64,000 nt of DNA, from assembly GCF_018812025.1 (NCBI RefSeq), contig NC_063062.1, forward strand, positions 7,694,058 to 7,758,057, written 5' to 3'. A program made the translations under genes and the position numbers. The first letter of the stretch is position 1, and each line of letters begins with the position of its first letter. The stretch is from Megalobrama amblycephala (taxonomy: Eukaryota > Chordata > Actinopteri > Cypriniformes > Xenocyprididae). The notes under the pieces are model-generated. The model did no database searches. It saw only the letters and a list, made by a program, of their open reading frames with translations, and was not told where the DNA came from. Positions 13,191 to 25,249 of this stretch are shown here, in pieces.

Positions 13191-14890
13191 TGGAAGCTTG
13201 TTTCCGCCACTGAATAAAAAAATAAAAAAAATCTAATTGCGACTTTTTTTCCCTCACAATTGCGAGGTTACATCTTGCAATTCTGACTTATTTTCTCAGA
13301 AATGCGAGATATAAACTCGCAATTGCAAGTTATAATGTCAGAATTGTGAGATATAAATATAAAGAAATAAAGTCAAAATTGCGAGATATAAAAGTGCAAT
13401 TCCGACTTTTTTCCTCGCAATTCTGACTTTTTTTCTCACAATTGCGAGTTTATATCTTGCAATTCTGACTTTCTCAGAAATGCGAGATATAAACTCGCAA
13501 TTGCAAGTTATAATGTCAGAATTGTGAGATATAAATATAAAGAAATAAAGACAAAATTGCGAGATATAAAAGTGCAATTCTGACTTTTTTCCTCGCAATT
13601 CTGACTTTTTTCTCACAATTGCGAGTTTATATCTTGCAATTCTGACTTATTTTCTCAGAAATGCGAGATATAAACTCGCAATTGCAAGTTATAATGTCAG
13701 AATTGTGAGATATAAACTCACAATTGCGGGTTATAAACTCGCAATTGTGAGAAATAAAGTCAAAATTGCGAGATATAAACGTACAATTCCGACTTTTTTC
13801 CTCGCAATTCTGACTTTTTTTCTCACAATTGCGAGTTTATATCTTGCAATTCTGACTTATTTTCTCAGAAATGCGAGATATAAACTCGCAATTGCAAGTT
13901 ATAATGTCAGAATTGTGAGATATAAACTCACAATTGCAGGTTATAAACTCGCAATTGTGAGAAATAAAGTCAAAATTGCGAGATATAAACGTGCAATTCC
14001 GACTTTTTTTCCTCGCAATTCTGACTTTTTTCTCACAATTGCGAGTTTATATCTTGCAATTCTGACTTATTTTCTCAGAAATGCGAGATATAAACTCGCA
14101 ATTGCAAGTTATAATGTCAGAATTGTGAGATATAAATATAAAGAAATAAAGTAAAAATTGCGAGATATAAATGGGCAATTCCGACTTTTTTTTCCTCGCA
14201 ATTCTGACTTATTTTCTCAGAAATGCAAGACATAATCTCACAATTGTGAGAAATAAAGTCAAAATTGCGAGATATAAACGTGCAATTCCGACTTTTTTTC
14301 CTCGCAATTCTGACTTTTTTTCTCACAATTGCGAGTTTATATCTTGCAATTCTGACTTATTTTCTCAGAAATGCGAGATATAAACTCGCAATTGCAAGTT
14401 ATAATGTCAGAATTGTGAGATATAAATATAAAGAAATAAAGTCAAAATTGCGAGATATAAATGGGCAATTCCAACTTTTTTTCCTCGCAATTCTGACTTT
14501 ATAACATGCAATTGCGAGTTATAAAGTCAGAACTGAGATATAAAGTTCTGACTTTAGATATCTTTTTTCTCAGAATTGGACTTTATAAACTCGCAATTGC
14601 AAGAAAAAAAATCAGAATTGCGAGAAAAAAAAAGTCGGAATTGCAAGTTTATATCTCGCAATTCTGACTTTATTTCTTGCAATTGTGAGTTTATATCTTG
14701 CATTTCTGAGAAAATAAGTCAGAATTGCAAGATATAAACTTGCAATTGTGAGAAAAAAAGTCAGAATCATAAACTCAGAGATGTAAAGCCAGATATGTAA
14801 ACTCGCAATTGCAAGAAAATGAATTGTGAGATAAAAAAAAGTCGCAATTACCTTTTTTATTTTTTATTCAGTGTCAGAAACAAGCTTCCA
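13191..14890. mobile_element. Foldback element with quasi-palindromic minisatellite core
   Basis: Termini TGGAAGCTTGTTTCCGCCAC (13191) and, inverted, TGGAAGCTTGTTTCTGACAC (ending 14890) continue into matching A-rich arms. Flanks CAGTTTGTT (13181) and CAGTTTGCA (14891) look like a 9-bp duplication with two changes. The core repeats words of AATTGCGAGTTTATATC, CAATTCTGACTT and their complements, with higher-order units starting at 13254, 13435, 13612, 13822, 14032 and 14322. A 149-codon open frame (13705-14154) is an artefact of stop-free repeat words. No transposase gene. Confidence 0.85.
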
Positions 14891-16306
14891 CAGTTTGCAT
14901 CTCTTTAATTTTATGCACTCATATCAGATAAAAAATGCTAGGGTCAGTATTGTTCTTGCAGTGTGATTTAAACCATGTACTATAGTGCAATTCATAAAAC
15001 GGGCAGGTCAATAGGGAGCAACTCCATTTTATTAACTCTCCAAAGCCAATTTGTCACATTTGCCGCTTGGCGATTGTTAATTTTGCACCCCGACTGTACC
15101 AATTGAGTGCAAAAATAAGATTAAACCAGAAACTATCATAAGAGTATCCTCCAGTAGATGACCACAGTACAGACACACAGTATCCCTTCCCTTCAACGGC
15201 TGCTTTTTTAATTGGACAGCCCAGCCATTCTAATCATAGGTGCTATTATTTACCCAGCTATCAATCTGAGCTCAGACCGGCTCGCTCTGCAGCATATAAT
15301 GACTCAGATTGATTTCTCGGCGTGACATAAGATGAAATAACATCCACCGAACCCGTCCCCCATTCCCTACACCTCTGTGACCCTCCTCAAACACATCTAC
15401 ACCTCCTCTCCTTTTCAACATTCCCCTCATACAGCCTTCCATCTCTTACAACTCTTCTTTCTGCAACAGTCATTTCATCTGGAATTGACAGTTTAAAGAT
15501 GAAAACTCTGTCACAATTCACTCACCATCATGCTATTGCAAACCCTTATGGTTTTCTTCCAGATGGGAATTGATTCAGATTGTGAAAAGTGGGAATAGTT
15601 GAATCATGCACAATAAGAGGAGGAATTAAAAAGTAAAAGAGTCCTTTTTAATTTCATTATGACTCAATTATTCTCTTACAATCTGGCTCTAGTCTGTCTA
15701 GACCTTGTTTTTTCTTCTATCATCTTCCTCCTCTCCATTCCTTTTCTTTTGCCCATCTGAATCTTTGACTCCCCTTGAAGGAAAAACACAGGTGGTTAAA
15801 GTTTTTCAAGCCTCTATTGACTGTAAATTTCCACTGCAACGCCTGTGGTATGTAGTATGTAGCGTAGTATGTCTGCTAACATTGGTCCATTACACACTGC
15901 CTGCATGAATTGAGAGACATAAAACACTCTCAGAATGTATGTTTGTGCATTGGGTGGGAGTTTCAGTTTGCTTGAACTCACACGTAACTCACGTAGCCAA
16001 ATGCCTTTACCTGTTTGCATGGCTATATCATCTATAAGAGAAGTCTGAGAGGAAAAAACATGTTTACATTTCAGATCTTGTCAGGGCAGGTAAGAAATGG
16101 GAAATCTAAACTGAGGATGTCATAACATGATATGCAGCATTCGGAGGGATCAAATATAATAATCTAAGAATTACCCACTGAAAAACCCACTCGGTTGACC
16201 ACTAATCAGACTATCAGGAGGTACATGTCACCTTCAATGTTGATGATGGTATTGGCCCTGGTTAATCTGATTAAAAATACCACATTTTTATATTTGGCAA
16301 AACCTT
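14891..16306. other. Intronic sequence, no gene
   Basis: Looks single-copy and fairly balanced in base composition (15000-15480). At about 15492-15590 a TTTAAAGATGAAAACTCTGTC segment resembles a decayed TTAA-element end. Confidence 0.5.
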
Positions 16307-16877
16307 TTAAAGGGTTAGTTCACCCAAAAATGAAATTTCTGTCATTAATTATTTACCTTCATGTCGTTCCACACCCGTAAGACCTTTGTTCTTCTTTGGA
16401 ACACAAATTAAGATATTTTTGATGAAATACAAATTAAGATATTTTTGATGAAATACGAGAGGTTTTTTTTTTATCCTCCATTAAAAGCAATGAAATTTCC
16501 ACATTCAATATGCAGAAAAGTAGTAAAAACATCATTAAAATAGTCAATGTGACCACAGTGGTTCAACCTTAATGTTATAAAGCGACAAGAATATTTTTTG
16601 TGTGCAAAAACAAAACAAATTGATTCAACAAATTCATCTCTCCCCTGTCATTCTGCTACACTATTTTTGTTGCTTCAAGGTTCTACATCTGAATGACGGC
16701 TCAGTATTGGCCGACTCTGTTCACGTGAGCAGCTGACGCAGGAGCCTGCCAATAATGAGCCGGTGTTCGGACATTAACACGGAAACTGAGCCAACTGCGT
16801 AGGAGACTGACAGGGAAGAGGAAAAATTGTTTGTTTTTTTGCGCACAAAAAGTATTCTCATCGCTTCATAACATTAA

Positions 16878-17660
16878 AGGTCCCGTTTTCGTGTTTTTTT
16901 GAAGCTTTGATTGTGTTTATAGTGTGCAATATAACGTGTTCATGTTTCGCGTGTAAAAAAACACAGTATTTTTCACATAATTTACTTATCTGTATACCGC
17001 TGTTTCCACTGTCATAAAAACGGGCTGATGACTTCCTTGTTCTATGAAGTCCCTCCTTCAGAAATACGTAACGAGTTCTGATTGTGCCAGCGGTTCCTGT
17101 GTTGTGATTCGACAGCAGTTTCTGCTCCATCTTTCAAGAATAATCTTTGTGCGAATCCGGCATTAAACTGATTGAGATTGAGGAAGCTGTCCTCAGCAAA
17201 ATGTGCTGCACATAGTTTTACATGTGGATTATAATTTTCGGGAACCGAGTTAAACATAAATTGTAACCATTGATCTCTAAGTACAGCGTCCCTGGGAAGG
17301 CCAAACAAAGGTGATTGGACTGCGGGATGAACAGCGTTTTGACGACATGGCGACAAACACACTCTACAAACGCAACTCTTGCTCTTCTCCATGGGAGCGC
17401 AACAAGACCACGCCCCCTTTTTTTGTGTATTCCTGTGGGCGGAGGTTAGTCAAAAAACTGTTTTAGTGACGTCATTAAAGAAGGAAGTAGAGGGATGTAG
17501 TCCAAACTGGCCGTTCGATGTAGGCGACTTCTGTTAAATAAAATATCTTGCTTGGCATTGAACTTTGAGCTTTAAAATTTTACAGATTTTATTTATACTC
17601 TAACAACAACATTACACACTAACTAAAGTTTGAAACATGGGATCACGAAGAACGGGACCT
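16878..17660. mobile_element. TTAA-flanked element carrying a THAP frame (inner)
   Basis: TTAA at 16874-16877 and 17661-17664. Termini AGGTCCCGTTTTCGTG and, inverted, AGGTCCCGTTCTTCGTG. Joining the flanks restores ACATTAAGGTTGAACCAC, the uninterrupted outer-element sequence seen at about 37453. TTAA target sites plus a THAP domain point to the Kolobok superfamily. Confidence 0.85.
17042..17392 (-). CDS. THAP-type zinc finger fragment of a Kolobok-like element
   Basis: 116-codon frame with the layout of a THAP C2CH DNA-binding domain: Cys9-x2-Cys12, a conserved PLFGLP at 28-33, Trp42, then Cys61-x2-His64 followed by FAEDSF. The C-terminal LFLKDGAE region sits where the family has its AVPTxF box and matches only loosely. 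THAP domains are found in P-element and Kolobok transposases and in host transcription factors derived from them. No transposase catalytic domain follows, so this is a remnant or one exon of the parent element. It starts at the Met just inside the right half of the inner TTAA element. Confidence 0.65.
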   Translation of the reverse strand: MEKSKSCVCRVCLSPCRQNAVHPAVQSPLFGLPRDAVLRDQWLQFMFNSVPENYNPHVKLCAAHFAEDSFLNLNQFNAGFAQRLFLKDGAETAVESQHRNRWHNQNSLRISEGGTS

Positions 17661-17710
17661 TTAAGGTTGAACCACTGTAGTCACGTTGACTATTTTAACG
17701 ATGTTTTTAC

Positions 17711-17955
17711 AGCCTGATCTCACGGCAATACTTACGTAGTTTACAAATTTGTCCGTTTATTGCTAAATTGTAAGTATTTTATGTGCTGCCAAATTCGTAT
17801 AAATTCGTAAAAATGACCTACACCTAACCCCGCCCTTAAACCTACCCGTCACTGGGGTTTAGACAAATCGTATGAATTCGTATGAGTGAGGTTGTACGAA
17901 TTTGTACGAATTAGCCACCTCGTAAAATACATACGAATTGGTCGTGAGATAGCGT
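17711..17955 (+). mobile_element. Short Mutator-like nonautonomous element, copy 2
   Basis: Flanked by a perfect 9-bp duplication TGTTTTTAC (17702-17710 and 17956-17964) within the right arm of the outer foldback. Imperfect inverted ends AGCCTGATCTCACGGCAA and ACGCTATCTCACGACCAA. A 9-bp duplication is typical of Mutator-like elements. 245 bp, no gene. Related to 52-315. Confidence 0.85.
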
Positions 17956-18138
17956 TGTTTTTACTACTTTTCCGGACACTGAATGTGGTAATTTCGTTGC
18001 TTTCAATGGCGGATAAAAAACCTCAGATTTCATCAAAATTTGTGTTCCGAAGATGAACGAAGGTTTTACAGGTTTGGAACGACATGAGGGTGAGAAATTA
18101 ATGACAGAAATTCATTTTTGGGTGAACTAACCCTTTAA

Positions 18139-19838
18139 TCCAACAGTATCCAAGCTAATTGACATGCGTTTCATCCCTGGAAATTACTGATTTCAGTAAA
18201 AAAGTGTGCTGTAAAAAAATTCATGCAACCCCCAAAGAGCTCCCCCCCCAAACACACAGTTGCCAGTTTCAATTAGTTTCACAAAGCGTTTCTTCCACGG
18301 CTAGTGGGGGAGATGGGGAACTCATTACAGAATTCCTTTCCTCGCACTTTGAAATTTAGATTGGGAGCTTGGTCACGTCATTCCAGCAGAGGAGTGGACA
18401 AGAGAGAGAGAAAAAAAAAGAGGAAAGAGGAGAAACACAAGGAAGGGGAGATAACACTAAAAAAAAAAAATGACAGAAAACATGGAAAATCATTAAAAGA
18501 AAATTTGCTCTTTAATGGCGGGTTCCACTGTGACAACTTACTCCCATCTAGAGTAAACAGAGCAGTGCAAGCCCATATTAAATAAATAAAGATAGATATT
18601 TAATTGCTTAGATTGTAATTGATTAAATAAATAAATAGTTTCTTTACATTTAGCCAGTAAGCATTTTAAATACATTATTTTTTTGGTAATGCAGTTCTGG
18701 GCTAAGTCTCTTGACACCTTCCTAACTGAATTGCAAAAAGTCATGTGACTAGTCACACTTCTATACTTCCTCTCTCTTGGGACCATCCGGTGCAAACACA
18801 CCTGTTAGAAGCCACACACACCTGTTAGACACACACACTTACACACGTGCAAAAAAAAAAAAAAAAACCCTCCTAAGGCACCATCGACATGTCTACGGCA
18901 AACCGAGGATGTGTCTTGACAATTACTGCTGCATTCCATTAAATCTGACCACTAAGCACTCATTGACCATGTGTGCTTATTTTAGTGGACAGTGAGGGTC
19001 ACTCAGCAACTTGAGAACGGTTAATATCAGACCAGACTCGGTTAGCAGCCCTAACAAAGTGTGACCGCATGTAGGGGAAGGATACGTGTCTAATTACATG
19101 TGCGCATATCCGTCAATTTCTGCCATTCGTGCCTAATAATCAAGCAGTTCAATTAGCAGCACCGACTATAGAATCCCATCGCCGTGGTAACGTGTAGGAG
19201 GGGGGTGGCACGGGCACTCATGGGGGCCAGGGCTCCTAAGAGGCTGGCAGTGACACTTTAAATCCTTCCCACAATGCCATTCTAACATGTTAGCGACTGT
19301 TGCTAGGCCACTGATGGAGGTGTCATGTAAAAATGTGTGTTTGTGTGCACGTGGGGGTGGTGGGGATTCGATTCTCATTCTGATTTGTTCTATGCAAATT
19401 ACATCAATCACAGGAAATGCCTAGGCCTCTGCATAAAGTTAATTGCAGTGGCAATAACAAAGGCCTGCCTTTGAGCAGGAGGCAAATTAAACATTAGTTT
19501 AGATTTTTTTTTTTTCGTTCTTGGAACTGGTGGGATGTTCTAATTACAGAGAATGAACACATCAGCATTTTGCTGCATTGCACATTTTAGTTTAACAGCC
19601 AGAGCCTGGAAAACAACAATCTGGACGTTCCCGGGGTGGTGTGGTTTTTGTGTGCATGCAATGTGTGCGAGTGTGAAGACGCCATGAGAATTGAGCGGTC
19701 TTATTAGCATGTCGACCTCTGACCCAAAAGATGACCGTGACGCCTCCATTAGCATAATGGTCACACCGACAAGGCCGTTTTTTCCATGCTGAGAAAAGTT
19801 GGACATTTATTTCCTACCTAAATGGCAGCACAATTCCA
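18139..19838. other. Intronic sequence, no gene
   Basis: 18370-18500 is A/G-rich. 18980-19480 and 19540-19800 look single-copy and GC-balanced, and are reasonable places to look for conserved non-coding elements. No coding frame supported. Confidence 0.5.
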
Positions 19839-20355
19839 CACAGTAAAAAATTAATGTCACTTTAACTGTAAAAGACCATAAAAATGCAACAGTAAAAACT
19901 GTTAACTGGTTAAGTTACCTTATATAAAGAGAAAAACTAATACATTTAAAGTAATTTTACAATAAAATACTGTTAAATGAATCTTTTTTTGAAGTAAAAA
20001 GAACAAATCATCTTATAAATTTACAGTGAAAAGCCATAAATTGACATTCCCAGAATTCCCTGTTACACTTCACATTTGATGGTTTTAATTTTATTATGTT
20101 TCTAGTTTTTTTTTATCAGTTATGTACATTAGATCTTGTTATATTGTTATATCTTATACTGTTAAATTAATGTTTATTGCATTATTTTAGTGTCATGTGT
20201 GTTACCATGAAAGTGTTTTGTAATTGTGTGCACTTTCTATATACTGTATTAGTATTTACTTCAGCTTGCGGAAAAGCTACTTGTGATGTGTTTTTTTCTC
20301 TTTACCCCCAGTGTTATTATGGTGGATGTCAGTATATGTTAAAAGTACAAAACAT
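19839..20355 (+). repeat. 'CACTGTAAAAAATTACCGT' element, truncated copy
   Basis: CACAGTAAAAAATTAATGTC at the left end, then repeated ACTGTTAA/TTTACAGTGAA words and CCCAGAATTCCCTGTTACACTT match the copy at 62709-63482. The right terminal part (TTACCGTAAATTTTAC...) is missing. Confidence 0.72.
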
Positions 20356-20656
20356 GACACGATCGATCGAAATAAAACAAAAATCGCAACATGGCTTGCA
20401 ATTATCAAATCGCATTAGCTATGATTGAATTAAATCAATATAATAGCTGCGTGTTTCAGAGTGAAGTGCAGCACTGTTCTTTCACACACAAACAGCTCAT
20501 GATCCAATGTTTTCAGTGTTTCAGAGTGTCTCAAATCGCAGTAAATGCTTCTCCACACAAACTCATCTCCGCATCGGAGTTTGGGTCGCTTATAATGGCA
20601 CTTGGGAACAATAGGTGCCAACCATCTTCCCAAACTTGTAATGAGAATTGAAAAGG
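20356..20656. other. Intronic sequence, no gene
   Basis: Short unclassified stretch with small open frames on both strands and no family match. Confidence 0.45.
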
Positions 20657-21072
20657 GTTACACATTATTTAGATGGTCCACTTTAGACATTCTAACAAAA
20701 AATAACTTTGCAACTACATGTCAACTAACTCTCATTAGACGACTATCTGCTGATACTTTAATTTGAACAGACCAACAGACAATCTACTGACTATAAGTAC
20801 TTTTTTTAACAACATCAACTTATTCTACTAACCTGAACCCTAACACCTAACCCTAAACTACTGTTTCCCAACCCTGTTCCTGGACGCCTCCCCTATCTGG
20901 CCCATATATTTCTGGTCTTGGGGTCTCTACTAACCAAATCAAGTGTGTGTGATTAGTAAGAGTTCTAAAATGTACACTACCCTAACCTAACAATCTACTA
21001 ATACTCTAATGAGAGTTTGTTGACATGTACTAGTTAGTAGAATGTCTAAAGTGGACCATCAAAATAAAGTGT
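20657..21072. mobile_element. Inverted-repeat element 'GATGGTCCACTTTAGAC'
   Basis: ATGGTCCACTTTAGACATTC at 20672 and its inverted copy at 21036-21060 form the ends. Interior ACCCTAACACCTAACCCTAA is telomere-like only by chance. A 111-bp insertion (20862-20972) lies in the middle. Confidence 0.72.
20862..20972. mobile_element. Small hAT-like insertion
   Basis: TGTTTCCCAACCCTGTTCCT start; flanks TAAACTAC (20854-20861) and TACACTAC (20973-20980) form an 8-bp duplication with one change. Resembles the widespread 'CCCAACCCTGTTCCTGGA' fish hAT derivative. Confidence 0.6.
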
Positions 21073-21985
21073 TGTCAACAGAGCTTTAAGCTTGGAGCTT
21101 AAAAAAGACACAATTCATGTAGCAAAAATATACATCTAGTCATATCATGCTTAGTAAAATTGGTTTTATTATACATTTACATTTATTCATTAAGCAAATC
21201 GTCATGTTGAAATCACCATGACAGGCTGAAATTTACTAGTTTTATCTAGGTAACACCCCCATTATTGAAATAAGAGGCAGAATAAATCATTCATGGCATT
21301 CTAATCTATAACACTGATAAATTGCTTATGAACAATGCTGCATCCACACCAATAAGTGTCAGTATAGAGTCCAAGACAAGTGTGATTTGACCAGCATGAC
21401 ATACACAGAAAATGTACTTTTAAGAAATCTGATAAAGACTGTGTAAAAACGCAGTTAGATGGGCCACATCTCGCTGACAATTAAATTCTTTATTCAGGGA
21501 GTTGACATGAATATGATGACTTCGTCTCATTGTTCTTCATGGGTATTGATCAGCTGATAACCATCAACTAATAGGTGACGTCGGCCATGCTTGTCAACCT
21601 GAATTCCAAAAAGCATAAGTTGAGTGACAGTGTTGCGTGTCTACAGTTTAGTGCCCACACCCTTCTAATCTACTCATTCATCAATGTTAGGAGTGTACAA
21701 TGACAGACAAATATTCTTGAGGATATAAAGTCTGTTATCATATTCATTTACTTGACTGATACGGCTTATGAATTTAAACAATGTGTCAAGAATTGAAAAC
21801 AATTCAATGCATCACTAGGAACTTATTCACAGAGAGTCCAAAATATTCAAAAAAATAAATAAAAATAAATAATCGACCTAGCCTCATTGTTGTACAATAA
21901 GTTTGTATGCAAATATATTTTTTAATTTAGTGTCAAGCTGGTTTGTTAACGACAGAATTGGTTTCATATTTGGAGCAAATGTATA
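21073..21985. other. AT-rich intronic sequence
   Basis: No exon, RNA gene or named repeat recognised. Confidence 0.5.
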
Positions 21986-21989
21986 TTAA

Positions 21990-22926
21990 AGGTGCTGTAG
22001 AACATCTTTTTAAAATATGTAATATAAGTCTAAGGTGTCTCCTGAATGTGTCTGTGAAGTTTCAGCTCAAAATACCCCATAGATTTTTTTTTATTAATTT
22101 TTTTAAATGCTTATTTTGGGGCATCATTATATATGAGCCGATTTAGGCTGCGGCCCCTTTAAATGCTCACACTCCCCGCCCACGGAGCTCGTGCTTGCCT
22201 TTAACAGCATAAACAAAGTTCACACAGCTAATATAACCCTCAAAATTGTTCTTTACAAAGTGTTCGTCATGCAGCATGTCTAATCGCGTAAGTATGGTAT
22301 TTATTTGGATGTTTACATTTGATTCTGAATGAGTTTGATAGTATGCTCTGTAGCTAAAGCTAACATTACACACTGTTGGAGAGATTTATAAAGAATGAAG
22401 TTGTGTTTATGCATTATACAGACTGCACGTGTTTAAAAATGAAAATAATGACGGCTCTTGTCTCAGTGAATACAGTAAGAAACGATGGTAACTTTAACCA
22501 CATTTAACAGTACATTAGCAACATGCTAACGAAAGACAATTTACAAATATCACTAAAAATATCATGATATCATGGATCATGTCAGTTATTATTGCTCCAT
22601 CTGCCATTTTTCGCTATTGTTCTTGCTTTCTTACCTAGTCTGATGATTCAGCTGTGCACATCCAGACGTTAATACTGGCTGCCCTTGTCTAATGCTTGAA
22701 CATGAGCTGGCATAGCAAATATTGGGGGCGTACACCCCGACTGTTACGTAACAGTCGGTGTTATGTTGAGATTCGCCTGTTCTTCGGAGGTCTTTCAAAC
22801 AAATGAGATTTATATAAGGAGGAGGAAACAATGGAGTTTGAAACTCAGTGTATGTCTTTTCCATGTACTGAACTCTTATTATTTAACTATGCCAAGATAA
22901 ATTCAATTTTTAATTCTATGGCACCT
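21990..22926. mobile_element. TTAA-flanked Kolobok-like element
   Basis: TTAA at 21986-21989 and 22927-22930. Termini AGGTGCTGTAGAAC and, inverted, AGGTGCCATAGAATT. Interior includes CAGCTCAAAATACCCCATAG, shared in wording with 34265-34290 in the element at 34194-35667, so the two families are related. Open frames (22167-22373 and 22631-22864, minus) show no recognised domain. Confidence 0.85.
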
Positions 22927-22930
22927 TTAA

Positions 22931-23576
22931 AAGGAACACTAAAAGGTGTGTTTGAAAGAGCATACTACCATACTACTACTTTTAATATAAATTAACTTTT
23001 TTAATCAATGCATGCTAGTATACTAGTTCACCGCAAAAGTAACGTTTTTGTTTCACTAGCTAAACTTACAGTGGTCCTGCACTTTATACTGACACCTATT
23101 GACGTGAAGGTTGAATTACAGATGCCTTTGTAGAATGGTCCATTCACAGGTGTGTTTATCACCCAAGATTAGTTTTGGCTGGTCATTTTTCTGTGTTTTA
23201 AACATTTTGGAAAAGTACAATTTATTTAGGAGTAAAACTTAATAGTGGAAAAAGTTACTGACGCAAAATAAAACTCAAAGGAACAGTTTAACAGTTTTTG
23301 CACACAGCACCGGTCTTTTCTACCCACTACCCAGCAGACCGAACAATCTTCAAGCACTGATGGTCGATGTATAATTTCTCAAGTCTCCACACAGAACTGA
23401 GTGTTCCTTTCTGTCGGTGCTGAGGGACATTACTAGCGCTTCACAGCCTGCATTTCTAAGTAAAAGGTCTTGGAAAGCAGTAATGCATATAAACACATCA
23501 GCTTGAATAAAGTAATTATTGTCCACTGATTAATAGTTCTGTGGTCATGTATGACAGTATATTAAGAAATATAATA
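22931..23576. other. Intronic sequence, no gene
   Basis: Nothing recognised. Confidence 0.5.
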
Positions 23577-24010
23577 ATATACAATACCTTCAAAAGTTTG
23601 GGGTTGCTAACATTTTTTAATGTTTTTGAAAGAAGTCTCTTATGTTCATCAAGGCTACATTTAATTGGTCAAAAATACAGTAAAAACAGTAATATTGTGA
23701 AAACTTATTACAATTTTAAATAACGGTTTTCTACTTTAATATATTTTAAAATGTAATTTATTCCTGTGATGGCAAAGCTGAATTTTCAGCAGCCATTCCT
23801 CCAGTCTTCAGTGTCACATGATCCTACAGAAATCATTCTAATATGCTTATTGGTGCTCAAAAACATTTCCTATTATTATTAGTAACTTGAAAACATCTTT
23901 TTCCAGGATTCTTTGATGAACAGCATTTATTTGAAACAGAAATATTAAAAATATACTGTATTTACTGTCACTTTTGACCAATTTGATGTATCCTCGCTGA
24001 AAAAACAATT
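23577..24010 (+). repeat. 'CATTACTCCAG' element copy
   Basis: Begins ACCTTCAAAAGTTTGGGGTT, then GGCTACATTTAATTGGTC, TTCCTGTGATGGCAAAGCTG and CCAGTCTTCAGTGTCACATG, ending in TATCCTCGCTGAAAAAAC. The right terminus with GAACGGTAGTGTA is missing. Confidence 0.8.
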
Positions 24011-24056
24011 AATTCTTTCAAACAAAACAAAACTTGAAAATTAGAAAATTAAAAAA

Positions 24057-24277
24057 GAAAATTATGTCATCATTTATTCACCTTTATGTAATTCCAAACC
24101 TGTATGACTTACTTTCTTCTGCAGAACACAAAGGAGTTTTGTATTTTTAGGAATGTTTAAACTGTTTTTAACGGTTTTTCAATGGTCAAAAAATCATCTT
24201 TTATGATTCACAGAAGAAAAAAAAAAAAAGGAGTAAATGATGAAAATTTAGATTTTTGGGTAAACTATCCCTTTAAG
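24057..24277. repeat. Partial TTAA-type element, right end present
   Basis: ATTATGTCATCATTTATTCACC to GGTAAACTATCCCTTTAA at about 24277. The right terminus matches the 57004-57464 family; the left terminus is lost in an A-rich stretch. Confidence 0.65.
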
Positions 24278-24502
24278 GTGCTTAGGTCATTATATAAGTT
24301 AGGATTAAAGAAAATCAAATTGGTTAAGAAACAGTGACATAAGCAGTTAAATAAATTACAGTGTGCCTGTTGCCAAGAAAAAAGCCCATGACGTGTGAGC
24401 GTGAACGGATGTGTTCGTGCCTCTGTTGAGTCACAAGTATTACATCACCAAATCATTGTTACATAAAATCCTGTAGACCACATAAAGCCAAATATATGCA
24501 AG

Positions 24503-24633
24503 AGACATGGCCTAGTAGTTCCCCATTGAGCATTGGTTCTCATACGGGTGGTGCAGATTCGAATCCGGCACAACATTTCCTGACTGTCCACTGTTTCTAT
24601 AAATAAAAGAAGCAATAAAGCGAAAAAAAAAAA
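24503..24633 (+). repeat. tRNA-derived SINE
   Basis: A-box-like TGGCCTAGTAGTT followed about 45 bp on by B-box-like GATTCGAATCC, a short body, AATAAAAG and a 12-A tail. The promoter layout is that of a tRNA gene, but it does not fold as an intact tRNA and ends in a SINE-type tail. Confidence 0.65.
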
Positions 24634-25249
24634 ATCATAGTGAAAGAAGAAACATGAACATCAGCTTGTTCTTGTACAGTTTCGAAGACTTCAATTGCAT
24701 CATATTACAAAAACAGCAGAGATGTCTTCACTGATACATCAAGTCCATCATATATTCCAGACACATTCCATTTGGTCAAACAGTTATATCAGAAAGAGAA
24801 ATGGCTCCAGTCTTGCACATATAATTCACACAATAGACCAATAGTGGTGCTTTAAAAACAATAAATTCCTCCTCCCTCTCAGTGTGTCCCTGAGGATATA
24901 ACAATATTCATACAGTATATAATAAAAAAACCCTTTCACAAGGCAAATGAGAGTGTTTAGAGAAGTGGCTAGTTTCCTGTGAGCAGTGGCGTCAGTGGAA
25001 GCAGCGCTTAGTGAAATCTACCCTGTTATTACAGACCGGGTTGTGCTTTACCAGCTCATGTGAAAATAAACAGCACTTCTCCTTCACCTGACATCATGGT
25101 CAACCCTCAGAGGGTCTCTTGTGTCAGATCATATTTTCACATTTAGCTAATTTTGAGAGCTTAAAAGTGGGTTTGGATAACAGAGTTTTTACCTTTACAG
25201 CTTTTAAAGCATAAAATATTGTATTGACATACATCTGACTTGCCTGCCT
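24634..25249. other. Intronic sequence, no gene
   Basis: Nothing recognised. Confidence 0.5.

Larger units (their letters stand above)
16311..18134. mobile_element. TTAA-flanked foldback element (outer layer of a nest)
   Basis: TTAA at 16307-16310 and 18135-18138 flank AGGGTTAGTTCACCCAAAAA and its inverted copy. Long arms (ATGTCGTTCCA, CACAAATTAAGATATTTTTG, CCACTGTAG...) are repeated in inverted order, so the element folds into one large hairpin once two later insertions (16878-17660 and 17711-17955) are removed. No gene of its own. The family recurs at 56969-58235 and as a right half at 37418-37615. Confidence 0.88.

Noticed and set aside
13705..14154. 149-codon open frame with Leu-Ala-Ile-Leu-type repeats
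   Set aside because: It is produced by stop-free minisatellite words. Similar frames exist on both strands of the same repeat.
20840..20865. Interstitial telomere repeat (CCCTAA words)
   Set aside because: Only two or three imperfect units, located inside an inverted-repeat element. Similar words occur in related elements at 62295.
24503..24600. Functional tRNA gene
   Set aside because: A- and B-box-like words are present, but the acceptor and anticodon stems do not pair and a SINE-type A-rich tail follows.
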